Shown here: positions 1 through 6,602 of the stretch, in pieces | How positions within the stretch are numbered: position 1 is the first letter of the stretch | Layout of the letters: every line of letters begins with the position of its first letter | From: RECO01 sp050485385 | GTDB lineage: Bacteria > Pseudomonadota > Alphaproteobacteria > Geminicoccales > Geminicoccaceae | Length of the DNA: 11,890 bases | Direction of reading: 5' to 3' | Assembly: GCA_050485385.1 (NCBI GenBank) | Contig: JBJHBG010000129.1 | Span: 1 to 11,890, forward strand | The notes under the pieces: model-generated | What the model was told of the DNA's origin: nothing | The model's database searches: none | What the model saw: only the letters and a program-made list of their open reading frames with translations | Translations under genes and position numbers: made by a program

Positions 1-848
1 GCCCCGCGGTCGAAGCGCTGGTGGCGAAGCTGCCGGGCCGCCACGAAGTCCTGTTCGCCGAGATCGACGGCACCTTCCCCAACCACCATCCGGACCCGAC
101 CGAGCCCGAGAACCTGGAGCACCTGATCGAGCGGGTGCGCGAGACGGGCGCCGAACTCGGCATCGGCTTCGACGGCGACGGCGACCGCATCGGCGTGGTC
201 GACGGCCGAGGCCGCGTCCTCTTCGGCGATCAACTCATCGAGATCCTGGCGTCCGACCTGCTGCCCCGCTATCCGGGCGCGTCCATCATCGCCGACGTCA
301 AGGCCTCGCAGACGCTCTTCGACGCCATCGCCAAGATGGGTGGCAAGCCGTTGATGTGGAAGACCGGGCACTCGCTCATCAAGGCCAAGATGGCCGAGGT
401 CGGCGCGCCGCTGTCGGGCGAGATGTCCGGCCATATCTTCTACAAGGACGGCTTCTACGGCTACGACGACGCGCCGTACGTGGCCGTGCGCCTGCTCGAC
501 ATCCTGGCGCGTGGCACCAAGACCTTGGCGGACTACAAGGATGCGATGCCCAAGGTCGTGAACACCCCCGAGATCCGCATCGACTGCCCGGACGAGAGGA
601 AGTTCCACGTCGTCCAGGGCGTGAAGGAGCGGCTCGCTGCCCAGGGTGCGGAGGTGAACGCCATCGACGGCGTGCGCGTCAATACGGCCGACGGCTGGTG
701 GCTGATGCGGGCGTCGAACACGCAGGCCGTCCTCGTCGCCCGCGCCGAGGCCAGCGACGCCGCCGGGCTGGAGCGCCTCAAGGCCACTATTCGCGCCGAG
801 CTCGACCACGCGCAGGTGCCGGTACCGAAGGCGCTGCAGCCGGGCTGA
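1..848 (+). CDS. Phosphomannomutase/phosphoglucomutase, C-terminal part (5' end outside window)
   Basis: Alpha-D-phosphohexomutase of the bacterial PMM/PGM (AlgC/ManB-like) type. It interconverts hexose 6-phosphate and 1-phosphate in the cytoplasm and so supplies GDP-mannose or UDP-glucose for polysaccharides. The reading frame is open from base 3 and ends with TGA at 846-848, giving about 281 visible residues. Family members are about 460 residues, so roughly 180 N-terminal residues, including the phosphoserine loop, are missing upstream. Visible motifs in order are the metal-binding loop GFDGDGDRIGVVD (about bases 166-205), the sugar-binding GEMSGHIFYKD (about 418-450), and the C-terminal phosphate-binding RASNTQAVLVARAEA (about 709-753). 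All key residues in these motifs are intact. The gene is separated from the next one by 283 bp, so it probably ends its own transcript. Substrate preference for mannose or glucose cannot be decided from the fragment. Confidence 0.93.
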   Translation, partial: PAVEALVAKLPGRHEVLFAEIDGTFPNHHPDPTEPENLEHLIERVRETGAELGIGFDGDGDRIGVVDGRGRVLFGDQLIEILASDLLPRYPGASIIADVKASQTLFDAIAKMGGKPLMWKTGHSLIKAKMAEVGAPLSGEMSGHIFYKDGFYGYDDAPYVAVRLLDILARGTKTLADYKDAMPKVVNTPEIRIDCPDERKFHVVQGVKERLAAQGAEVNAIDGVRVNTADGWWLMRASNTQAVLVARAEASDAAGLERLKATIRAELDHAQVPVPKALQPG

Positions 849-929
849 AGGCCACGCGGGGACGTCGTCCGAGAGTCGCAACGGGGCAGGGGGCGCTTGG
901 CCCGCTGACCCCGCCCGACGGCAGCAGCG

Positions 930-947
930 TCAGCACGTCGATGCTGA
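930..947 (+). other. Inverted repeat / small hairpin downstream of the phosphohexomutase gene
   Basis: A perfect 6-bp inverted repeat, TCAGCA and TGCTGA, separated by CGTCGA. It lies 81 bp after the phosphohexomutase stop codon. It may be part of the 3' end structure of that transcript together with the hairpin at 962-979. No T-tract follows it, so intrinsic termination is not supported by sequence alone. Confidence 0.3.
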
Positions 948-961
948 GCCTTCAGGCCCTC

Positions 962-979
962 CGTCGCGGCCACGCGACG
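962..979 (+). terminator. Candidate terminator-like GC hairpin without U-tract
   Basis: CGTCGCG and CGCGACG form a perfect 7-bp stem closing a four-base GCCA loop in the intergenic region after the phosphohexomutase gene. Its strength and position fit a 3' end structure. The bases that follow are C/A-rich rather than T-rich, so this is at best a non-canonical or Rho-assisted terminator. Confidence 0.35.
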
Positions 980-1029
980 CCCACCACCGGCGGTCCGGAA
1001 ATCCCGCATCGACGGCGGATCGATGCTGG

Positions 1030-1048
1030 TACCAATGGCCGATTGGTA
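1030..1048 (+). promoter_or_regulatory. 19-bp dyad upstream of the sulfide:quinone reductase gene, probable operator
   Basis: TACCAAT and ATTGGTA form a perfect 7-bp inverted repeat around GGCCG, 84 bp upstream of the SQR start codon. It sits at the edge of a conspicuously AT-rich stretch (about 1026-1080) in an otherwise about 70% GC window. Its right arm contains TTGGTA (1043-1048), which could act as a -35 element, with TATTTG (1067-1072) as a weak -10 at 18-bp spacing. A repressor bound here would cover the promoter. No T-run follows, so a terminator is less likely. The binding protein is unknown. The ATTC-N8-GAAT site described for SqrR/BigR-type sulfide sensors is not visible. Confidence 0.5.
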
Positions 1049-1131
1049 ATTACATTCATATGCGGCTATTTGTATTTTTGAGCCGGTCGGAGGGTCTCGG
1101 CCTCGGCCCGGTACTTCGGGGAGACACCACG

Positions 1132-2478
1132 ATGACCGCGGCCCATGTTCCGCCGATCCCGCCTGCCGACCGCCGTCGCTTCCTCCGCCTGTCGAGTGCG
1201 GCCCTTGCCGGCCTCGGCGGCGGCGCTTGGTTCTTCGGTTCGGGTGCGGGTGTTGCCGCACCGGTGCGCACGTCGGCGAGGATCGTCATCGCCGGCGCCG
1301 GGGCTGCCGGCCTCGCCTCCGCCTCCCGCCTCGCTCAGCGGCTGGAGGGTGCCAGCATCACGCTGATCGACGCACGCGCCGCGCACTACTACCAGCCGGG
1401 CTTCACGCTGATTGCCGCCGGCCTGAAGTCGCCCGGCTACGCCATCTCGACCACCGCCGAGTACGTCGCCCGCGGCGTCGACTGGCTCGAGGAGGCCGTG
1501 GCCGAGATCGACCCCGACGGCAACCGCGTCGTCACGGCGTCGGGCCGCGCCGTGCCTTACGACTATCTCGTCGTCGCGACCGGCGCCGAGTTGGACTACG
1601 CCGCCATCGAGGGTATGGACACGGGTCTGATCGGTCGTCACGGCATCGGCAGCGTCTACGCCGGCCCGGAGGCGGCGCGCACGACCTACGAGACGATGTC
1701 GGCCTTCGCGGACCGCGGCGGCGTTGCCCTGTTCGGCCGTCCGCCGACCGAGATGAAGTGCGCCGGCGCCCCCTTGAAGTACACGTTCGTGACCGACGAC
1801 GTGCTGCGTCGGCGCGGCACCCGCGACCGGGCGGCGCTGATCTACCTGGCGCCGCAGGCGTCGCTCTTCAGCGTGCCCATCGTCGCGGAAAAGGTGCGCA
1901 TGCTCTACCGGGATCGCGGTGTCGCCGTGCGCTACGGGCACACGCTGGAGGCGATCGATCCGGGACGGCAGCGGGCAACCTACCGGACGGCCGAGGGCAC
2001 GGTGGAGATCGACTACGACTACATCACCGTGGTGCCGTCCATGCGCGCTGTCGCCGCCGTGCGCAACAGCCCCTTGCCTTGGCCCACCGGTCCCTGGGGC
2101 GAGCAGGGTTGGCTGGAGGTCGACCGCGACTGCATGCGTCACCTCCGCTACCCCAACGTGTTCGCCGTCGGCGACGTGGCCGGCGTGCCCAAGGGCAAGA
2201 CCGCCGCGAGCGTCAAGTGGCACGTGCCCGTCGCCGTCGACCACCTCGTCGCCGATCTCGAGGGCAAGACCTCGGACGCGGTATTCAATGGCTACACCTC
2301 ATGCCCGCTGATCACCCGCATCGGCCGGGCGATGCTGATCGAGTTCGACTACGACGACAACCTGGTGCCGTCCTTCCCCGGCGTCGTGGCGCCCTTGGAG
2401 GAACTGTGGGTGAGCTGGGTGATGAAGGAAACGGCGCTCAAGCCGACCTACCTCGCCATGCTCCGTGGCCAAGCCTGA
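1132..2478 (+). CDS. Tat-exported sulfide:quinone oxidoreductase (type II SQR-like, FAD-dependent)
   Basis: Flavoprotein of the sulfide:quinone oxidoreductase family, 448 residues. It would oxidise sulfide to sulfane sulfur and pass electrons to membrane quinone. Residues 14-19 (RRRFLR) and the following hydrophobic stretch to VAA (41-43) form a twin-arginine signal peptide, so the folded FAD protein is probably exported to the periplasmic face. The FAD-binding GAGAAG is at 55-60. Cys210 in EMKCAGAPLK and Cys391 in NGYTSCPLIT match the two redox-active cysteines of type II SQRs such as mitochondrial SQOR. YPNVFAVGDVAG is the second FAD motif. The ATG at 1132 was chosen because GGGGAG lies about 9 bases upstream. 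The in-frame ATG at 1060 has no ribosome site and would displace the Tat motif. The next gene starts 11 bp after the stop, suggesting an operon. A FccB-like role is an alternative, but the type II cysteine contexts favour SQR. Confidence 0.9.
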   Translation: MTAAHVPPIPPADRRRFLRLSSAALAGLGGGAWFFGSGAGVAAPVRTSARIVIAGAGAAGLASASRLAQRLEGASITLIDARAAHYYQPGFTLIAAGLKSPGYAISTTAEYVARGVDWLEEAVAEIDPDGNRVVTASGRAVPYDYLVVATGAELDYAAIEGMDTGLIGRHGIGSVYAGPEAARTTYETMSAFADRGGVALFGRPPTEMKCAGAPLKYTFVTDDVLRRRGTRDRAALIYLAPQASLFSVPIVAEKVRMLYRDRGVAVRYGHTLEAIDPGRQRATYRTAEGTVEIDYDYITVVPSMRAVAAVRNSPLPWPTGPWGEQGWLEVDRDCMRHLRYPNVFAVGDVAGVPKGKTAASVKWHVPVAVDHLVADLEGKTSDAVFNGYTSCPLITRIGRAMLIEFDYDDNLVPSFPGVVAPLEELWVSWVMKETALKPTYLAMLRGQA

Positions 2479-2489
2479 GGAGACTTCCC

Positions 2490-2849
2490 GTGCAGGAACT
2501 CGATCCCCTGGTGTTCGTCGTCGTCTTCGTCGAGATGCTCGGCCCGACGCTGTTCTGGCTCTTGGTCGCCGGCATCGTGGCGACCACCATGGCCTTTGTC
2601 TGGGTTCTGGTCCGCGACCGCGGCCTGCAGGCGAGACGCCTCGTGCGCGCCGAACTGATCGGCGCCGCGGGCGGCGTCGCCGCGATCTCGTTCATGCAGA
2701 CCGTCACCAATTCGGGCTTCCGCGACATCGGCGGGCCGATCGACTGGGTGCTCGTCGCGGTGATCTTCGTGGTCGGCGCCGTCGGCACGACGCTCCTTGC
2801 CTACACCGTCTGGAGCCTCGTCGGCGGCCGACAGCCGGAAGGCCGTTGA
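2490..2849 (+). CDS. Small integral membrane protein, DUF5368-like, partner of SQR
   Basis: A 119-residue membrane protein of unknown function. Three hydrophobic segments are visible at about residues 9-41, 53-72 and 84-111. A charged loop (VRDRGLQARR) follows the first helix, and there is a conserved-looking GGPIDW motif at 81-86. The sequence style resembles the alphaproteobacterial DUF5368 family as I remember it; this was not checked by search. The start is GTG at 2490. An AGGAG overlapping the SQR stop codon (2478-2482) gives good spacing, and the 11-bp gap to the SQR gene indicates co-transcription and probable translational coupling. The context suggests a membrane anchor, quinone-side partner or sulfur-handling accessory for the exported SQR. 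No catalytic residues or cysteines are seen, so an enzymatic role is not supported. Confidence 0.78.
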   Translation: MQELDPLVFVVVFVEMLGPTLFWLLVAGIVATTMAFVWVLVRDRGLQARRLVRAELIGAAGGVAAISFMQTVTNSGFRDIGGPIDWVLVAVIFVVGAVGTTLLAYTVWSLVGGRQPEGR

Positions 2850-2851
2850 CC

Positions 2852-2866
2852 CGCCGCCCGGCGGCG
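2852..2866. terminator. Candidate bidirectional terminator hairpin between convergent genes
   Basis: A 15-base GC-rich dyad (CGCCGC pairing with GCGGCG around a three-base loop) fills much of the 33-bp gap between the stop codons of the DUF5368-like gene and the convergent polyphosphate kinase gene. On the plus strand it is followed by a short pyrimidine-rich stretch (CCCTTCGCTT). The position between two convergent stops supports a terminator role; the weak T content limits confidence. Confidence 0.4.
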
Positions 2867-2882
2867 CCCTTCGCTTCCCGGC

Positions 2883-3722
2883 TCAGCGGCGCAACAGAAG
2901 GTCCGCCTTGTCGAACAGCCGGGCGGCCGGCGCCGCCACCTGCGGATCGGGCACGATCAGCTGGGGGTCGCGCGGCGTGTAGGGAATGGTGTTCAGGAGA
3001 GTGGTGATGGCGGCGAGGCGTGAGCGGCGCTTCTCGTTGGAGTTGACGATGGTCCAGGGGGATGTGTCGGTGTCTGTGAAGAGGACCATGTCGGCGATGG
3101 CGTCGGTGTAGTCGTCGAACTTCGCCTGCGCCGCCTCGTCGACCGGACTCAGCTTCCAGCGCTTCAAGGGGTCGGCCCGACGTGCGTCGAAGCGTCGGGC
3201 CTGCTCGTCGCGCCCGACCGCGAACCACAGCTTGACGAGGTGGATGCCGTCGCCGATCAGGAGCCGCTCGAACGCCGGCACCTGATCGACGAACACGGCA
3301 TATTCCTGCGGCGTGCAGAAGCCCATGACCCGCTCGACCACGGCACGGTTGTACCAGGAACGGTCGAACAGCACGATCTCGCCGCCACTCGGCAGGTGTT
3401 CGACATAGCGTTGGAAGTACCACTGCGTGCGCTCGACGTCGGACGGTTTCGCCAGGGCGACGACGCGCGCGCCACGCGGATTGAGATTGTCGGTAATGCG
3501 GCTGATCGCCCCACCCTTGCCGGCCGCGTCCCGCCCTTCGAACAGCACGCAGACCCGGGCGCCGGTCTCCTGCACCCACGCCTGCAGGTGCAGCAGTTCG
3601 ATCTGCAACCGCCGCAACCGGTCGCGATAGCGACCCGCCTTCAGCCGCTTGGGGTAGGATGCCTCGCCCTCGAGGATCGCCTGCTTCAGACGATCGTGTG
3701 CCTTGCGGTCGGCTTCGCCCAT
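2883..3722 (-). CDS. ppk2: Polyphosphate kinase 2 (PPK2 family)
   Basis: A 279-residue single-domain PPK2 that transfers phosphate between inorganic polyphosphate and nucleotides, usually driving NDP to NTP in class I enzymes. The N-terminal YPKRLKAGRYRDRLRRLQIELLHLQ region is typical. The Walker A loop GRDAAGKGG covers residues 63-71 and the Walker B/lid-linked FDRSWYNRA covers 119-127. The conserved RWKLSPVD (188-195) and the SPWTIVNSNEK segment (221-231), which lies near the nucleotide site, are also present. The ATG at 3722 was preferred over upstream in-frame codons because AGGAGG sits six bases before it and the protein then has the usual family length. The gene diverges from the Rrf2 regulator, with 165 bp between start codons. 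Assignment to class I is inferred from single-domain architecture and motif wording; class III (AMP/ADP) cannot be excluded without alignment. Confidence 0.93.
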   Translation of the reverse strand: MGEADRKAHDRLKQAILEGEASYPKRLKAGRYRDRLRRLQIELLHLQAWVQETGARVCVLFEGRDAAGKGGAISRITDNLNPRGARVVALAKPSDVERTQWYFQRYVEHLPSGGEIVLFDRSWYNRAVVERVMGFCTPQEYAVFVDQVPAFERLLIGDGIHLVKLWFAVGRDEQARRFDARRADPLKRWKLSPVDEAAQAKFDDYTDAIADMVLFTDTDTSPWTIVNSNEKRRSRLAAITTLLNTIPYTPRDPQLIVPDPQVAAPAARLFDKADLLLRR

Positions 3723-3793
3723 CGCCTGCCTCCTGCGTCCCTGTTTGCTTCGCCGGTGCCCTTGGCAGGCTAGGCGATGTTCTCGTCTTGTCG

Positions 3794-3811
3794 TGCAGCG
3801 CAAAAGCTGCA
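3794..3811 (+). promoter_or_regulatory. 18-bp dyad in the ppk2/nsrR-like divergent intergenic region, possible operator
   Basis: TGCAGC and GCTGCA form a perfect 6-bp inverted repeat around GCAAAA. It is centred roughly midway between the divergent start codons of ppk2 (3722) and the Rrf2-type gene (3888). AT-rich sequence follows immediately (CTATTTATGG, about 3814-3823) and could hold -10 elements in either direction. The dyad may be the autoregulatory site of the adjacent Rrf2 protein. It does not resemble the enterobacterial NsrR consensus, so the binding partner is only a guess. Confidence 0.35.
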
Positions 3812-3887
3812 ACCTATTTATGGTTCGTTCAAAACCGCAGGGCGCAGACCGGTTCGCGGCCATGCGCTTGCGCCCAAGGCGTCGTCG

Positions 3888-4361
3888 ATGCAGCTAACCC
3901 ACTTCAGCAACTATGCCGTCCGCACACTCATGTACTGCGCCTTGAAGCCCGGCCAAGTCTGTCGGGTGCGCGACATCGCCACCGCCTACGGCATTTCCGA
4001 GCACCATCTGATGAAGGTCGTGCAGACACTCGGGCAGATGGGCCTGATCGACACCCTGCGCGGCCGCGGCGGCGGCATCCGGCTCGCGCGCGATCCGCAC
4101 GACATCGTCATCGGCCAAGTGCTGCGCGTGACCGAGGGTAACCTTAACCTCGCCGAGTGCTTCGACGCCGACACCAATACGTGTCCGTTGCGTCCCGCCT
4201 GCCGGTTCAAGAGTGCCCTCAGTCGGGCGCTCGAGGCGTTCTTCCTCGTGCTGGAGGGCTATACGCTGGCCGACTTCGTCTGCCAGCCGCAGGAACTCGC
4301 CATGCTGTTGAGCCTGGAGCCGGCCGCACCCGAGACCGCGTTGGCCATCGCCGCCAACTGA
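3888..4361 (+). CDS. nsrR: Rrf2-family iron-sulfur transcriptional regulator, NsrR-like (nitric-oxide sensing repressor)
   Basis: A 157-residue Rrf2-family regulator. The N-terminal winged helix begins MQLTHFSNYAVRTLMYCAL, and the recognition helix region is YGISEHHLMKVVQTL (34-48). The wing is RGRGGGIRLA (58-67). Three cysteines, C91, C99 and C105 (spacing CX7CX5C, in ECFDADTNTCPLRPAC), are placed to ligate an Fe-S cluster. GYTLADFV near the C terminus matches NsrR better than IscR or CymR. NsrR represses nitric-oxide and nitrosative stress genes until its cluster reacts with NO. The ATG at 3888 begins exactly at the conserved family start; only a weak AAGG lies upstream, and longer in-frame starts would add unconserved residues. 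It diverges from ppk2, and no obvious NO-detoxification gene adjoins. The Rrf2 assignment is very secure; the NsrR sub-assignment is good but not certain. Confidence 0.88.
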   Translation: MQLTHFSNYAVRTLMYCALKPGQVCRVRDIATAYGISEHHLMKVVQTLGQMGLIDTLRGRGGGIRLARDPHDIVIGQVLRVTEGNLNLAECFDADTNTCPLRPACRFKSALSRALEAFFLVLEGYTLADFVCQPQELAMLLSLEPAAPETALAIAAN

Positions 4362-4438
4362 AGGCCCTCGCCACCCGCTCTTCCCGCGACGGAATGAACC
4401 GGCCGGAGCCGCCGTCCGTACGAACGTGACACGCTCGG

Positions 4439-4464
4439 GAACCCGCCCCACGGCTTGCGGGTTC
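4439..4464 (+). promoter_or_regulatory. Hairpin in the opgH leader / downstream of nsrR-like gene
   Basis: GAACCCGC and GCGGGTTC make a perfect 8-bp stem around a 10-base loop, ending 29 bp before the opgH start codon. It lies in the 132-bp gap after the Rrf2 gene. It could be a leader structure influencing opgH expression or a terminator-like end of the upstream transcript. No T-run follows (GAAGGACG), which argues against simple intrinsic termination. Confidence 0.4.
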
Positions 4465-4493
4465 GAAGGACGTATCCGCATGGGAGAGACGAC

Positions 4494-6356
4494 GTGTCCT
4501 TTGCCCCGCCGGTCGACCTCGGCGTCGACCGCGATCGTGAAACGCGACGCCTGCGCTGGCGCCGCGCTGCTTTCGCCGCACTGACGCTCACCACCGCCGC
4601 CGCCGCCCTCACCACCCTTGCCGCCGTGCTGGGTCGAGACGGCCTCTCCATCGTCGACATGGCGATGCTCGCGGCCTTCACGCTCACCCTGCCGTGGACC
4701 GTGATCGGGTTCTGGAACGCGGCCATCGGCCTGACACTCGCGCTGACGCGCGCCGATCCCGTGCCGGACGTCGCACCCTTGGCCGGCTGGGAAGCCGGGG
4801 ACGGGCCGCTCCGCGGTCGTACCGCCATCGTCGTGCCGGTCTACGACGAAGACCCGGACCTGGTGCTCGACCACCTCCGCGCCACCGTCGACGACCTCGA
4901 CGCCGCGGGCGGGCTCGACCGGTTCGAGGTGTTCCTGTTGAGCGACACGCAGGATCCGGCGCTGATCGACGCCGAGGCGGCGGCCGTTGCCGAGTTCCGC
5001 CGGCATTGCAGCTTCGCGGATCGCTTCCACTACCGGCGCCGGCCCCGCAACGAGGGCTACAAGACCGGCAATCTCTGGGAGTTCCTCGAGCGGCGCGGGC
5101 GCGACTTCGACTTCATGCTGGTGCTCGACGCCGACAGCCTGATGACCGGCCCGGCCATCCGCCGTCTCGTCCGCCTCATGGACGCCAACCCCAGGCTCGG
5201 CATCCTCCAGACGCTGATCGCGGGGCTGCCTACTCAGATCGGTTTCACCCGCATGTTCCAGTTCGGCATGCGCCACGGCATGCGCGCCTACACCCTGGGC
5301 TCGGCGTGGTGGCAAGGCCCGGCCGGGCCCTATTGGGGTCACAACGCCATCCTGCGCATCGATGCCTTCATGGCGCATTGCCGGTTGCCGACGCTGCCCG
5401 GCCGGCCGCCCTTGGGCGGGCTCGTCTTGAGCCACGACCAAGTCGAGGCGGCGATGATGTACCGCGCCGGCTACGAGGTCCGCGTGCTGCCCGACGAGTT
5501 CGGCAGCTTCGAGCTGAACCCCCCCTGTTTGCCGGAATTCGTCCGCCGCAGCCTGCGCTGGTGCCAGGGTAACATGCAGTACCTGCACCTCGTCACCAAG
5601 CCGGGTTGGCCGGCGATGGCGCGCCTCCAACTCGCGCTCGCGATCTTGATGTACGTCGCCGGCAGCGCTTGGCTTCTGTTCATGACGCTCGGCTTCGTCC
5701 AGGGCGCGCTCGGTCTCGAGGGCGGTACCATCGCTTCCAATCCCTGGGGGGCGGCGCCGTCGGCGCTCGGCCCGTGGCTGCTCGCCGCCATGCTGACGAT
5801 GGTCTTCGCGCCCAAGATCGCGGGCCTGGTCGATGCGCTCGCCGATCCCGCCAAGCGCCGCAGCTACGGCGGCGGGGGGCGCCTGCTCGGTGCCGGGCTC
5901 GTCGAGTTCGTCCACGGCATGATCCTGGCGCCGATCATGGCCATCGCCGAGGCGCTGTTCCTGGCGCGGCTGGCGACCGGCCGGGGCCTCACCTGGAAGG
6001 TGCAGCGGCGACACGACACGGGCGTCGGCTGGGCCGAGGCGGCGATCCGCTTCTGGCCGCAAACCGTGGTCGGCCTCGTCATCCTGGCGGCCTTTGCGCT
6101 CTACGCGCCGCACGTGTTGCCGTGGGTAGTGCCGGTTGCGGTGGGGCCGCTGTTGGCGATCCCGTTCGCTTGGTTCGGCACGCGGCCGGCGGTGGGCCGG
6201 GCGTTGGCCCGCTGGCGCTTCGCGGCGGTACCCGAGGAGATCGACCCGCCGCTCGCGGTGGCGCGGGCGGTCCCGCTCGCGGCCGCGGCGGCCCGTGTCC
6301 GCCAGCGCGAGCTGGCCGCCGCCCGCCTCCAGCCGATGGGGGCCGGGGGCGACTGA
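4494..6356 (+). CDS. opgH: Glucans biosynthesis glucosyltransferase H (osmoregulated periplasmic glucan backbone synthesis)
   Basis: A 620-residue inner-membrane GT2 family processive glucosyltransferase. It uses UDP-glucose to build the beta-glucan backbone of osmoregulated periplasmic glucans and passes it toward the periplasm. Two N-terminal membrane helices (about residues 25-50 and 55-85) precede the cytosolic GT domain. This contains VVPVYDEDPD, NEGYKTGNL, the metal-binding DAD at 212-214, the catalytic-base motif SHDQVEA with Asp315, and RSLRWCQGN with R355, W356 and Q358. Several hydrophobic segments follow, and the ending RWRFAAVPEEIDPPL matches E. coli OpgH. E. coli OpgH is 847 residues; this one lacks the long N-terminal cytoplasmic extension tied to FtsZ control there. 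The GTG start at 4494 has GGGAGAG about 7 bases upstream; the in-frame TTG at 4455 lies inside a hairpin. OpgG, the usual partner, is not adjacent. Confidence 0.95.
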   Translation: MSFAPPVDLGVDRDRETRRLRWRRAAFAALTLTTAAAALTTLAAVLGRDGLSIVDMAMLAAFTLTLPWTVIGFWNAAIGLTLALTRADPVPDVAPLAGWEAGDGPLRGRTAIVVPVYDEDPDLVLDHLRATVDDLDAAGGLDRFEVFLLSDTQDPALIDAEAAAVAEFRRHCSFADRFHYRRRPRNEGYKTGNLWEFLERRGRDFDFMLVLDADSLMTGPAIRRLVRLMDANPRLGILQTLIAGLPTQIGFTRMFQFGMRHGMRAYTLGSAWWQGPAGPYWGHNAILRIDAFMAHCRLPTLPGRPPLGGLVLSHDQVEAAMMYRAGYEVRVLPDEFGSFELNPPCLPEFVRRSLRWCQGNMQYLHLVTKPGWPAMARLQLALAILMYVAGSAWLLFMTLGFVQGALGLEGGTIASNPWGAAPSALGPWLLAAMLTMVFAPKIAGLVDALADPAKRRSYGGGGRLLGAGLVEFVHGMILAPIMAIAEALFLARLATGRGLTWKVQRRHDTGVGWAEAAIRFWPQTVVGLVILAAFALYAPHVLPWVVPVAVGPLLAIPFAWFGTRPAVGRALARWRFAAVPEEIDPPLAVARAVPLAAAAARVRQRELAAARLQPMGAGGD

Positions 6357-6382
6357 ACGCCCTTCCTTTCGGCCTCGCGCTC

Positions 6383-6412
6383 CGGGGTGCCGCTTCATCG
6401 GGCGGCACCCCG
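6383..6412 (+). terminator. Rho-independent terminator of opgH
   Basis: An 11-bp perfect stem (6383-6393 paired with 6402-6412, sequence CGGGGTGCCGC and its complement) encloses an eight-base loop and is followed by the T-rich TTTCGTTC. It lies 26 bp after the opgH stop codon. It is the clearest intrinsic terminator in the window and acts on plus-strand transcripts; on the minus strand no T-tract follows the stem. Confidence 0.85.
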
Positions 6413-6602
6413 TTTCGTTCGAGCGGTCCGACGTGGAGCGGTCCCGAGACCGAAGGGGCCGACGGTGCCTTCTCGGGCCGTCCGCCCGGGCGATGGCCGC
6501 GTTGCGGCCGCGTCGCTGCCGTCGGATCGAGCCGACGCCACCCGACGACCGCTCGGGGGCGAAGCGTGCCGAGGGCTCGGTGTGACCTCGGAGAGCGGCC
6601 GA

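Noticed and set aside
1060..1131. Upstream in-frame ATG start for the SQR gene
   Set aside because: No ribosome site precedes it, it would start within the AT-rich promoter-like region, and it would add 24 residues ahead of a well-placed Tat signal.
4452..4475. GGGTTCGAA resembling a tRNA T-arm
   Set aside because: The flanking bases do not form a T-stem or acceptor stem and no anticodon arm is upstream; the bases belong to the opgH leader hairpin.
3894..6398. Very long open frame on the minus strand opposite the Rrf2 gene and opgH
   Set aside because: It is antisense to two clearly conserved genes. Its translation is rich in Arg, Gly, His, Glu and Asp with no recognisable motif, as expected for a shadow frame in GC-rich DNA.
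6569..6591. Terminator for the minus-strand opgC gene (CCGAGG/CCTCGG)
   Set aside because: Only a 6-bp stem with an 11-base loop and competing pairings, and no T-tract on the minus strand.
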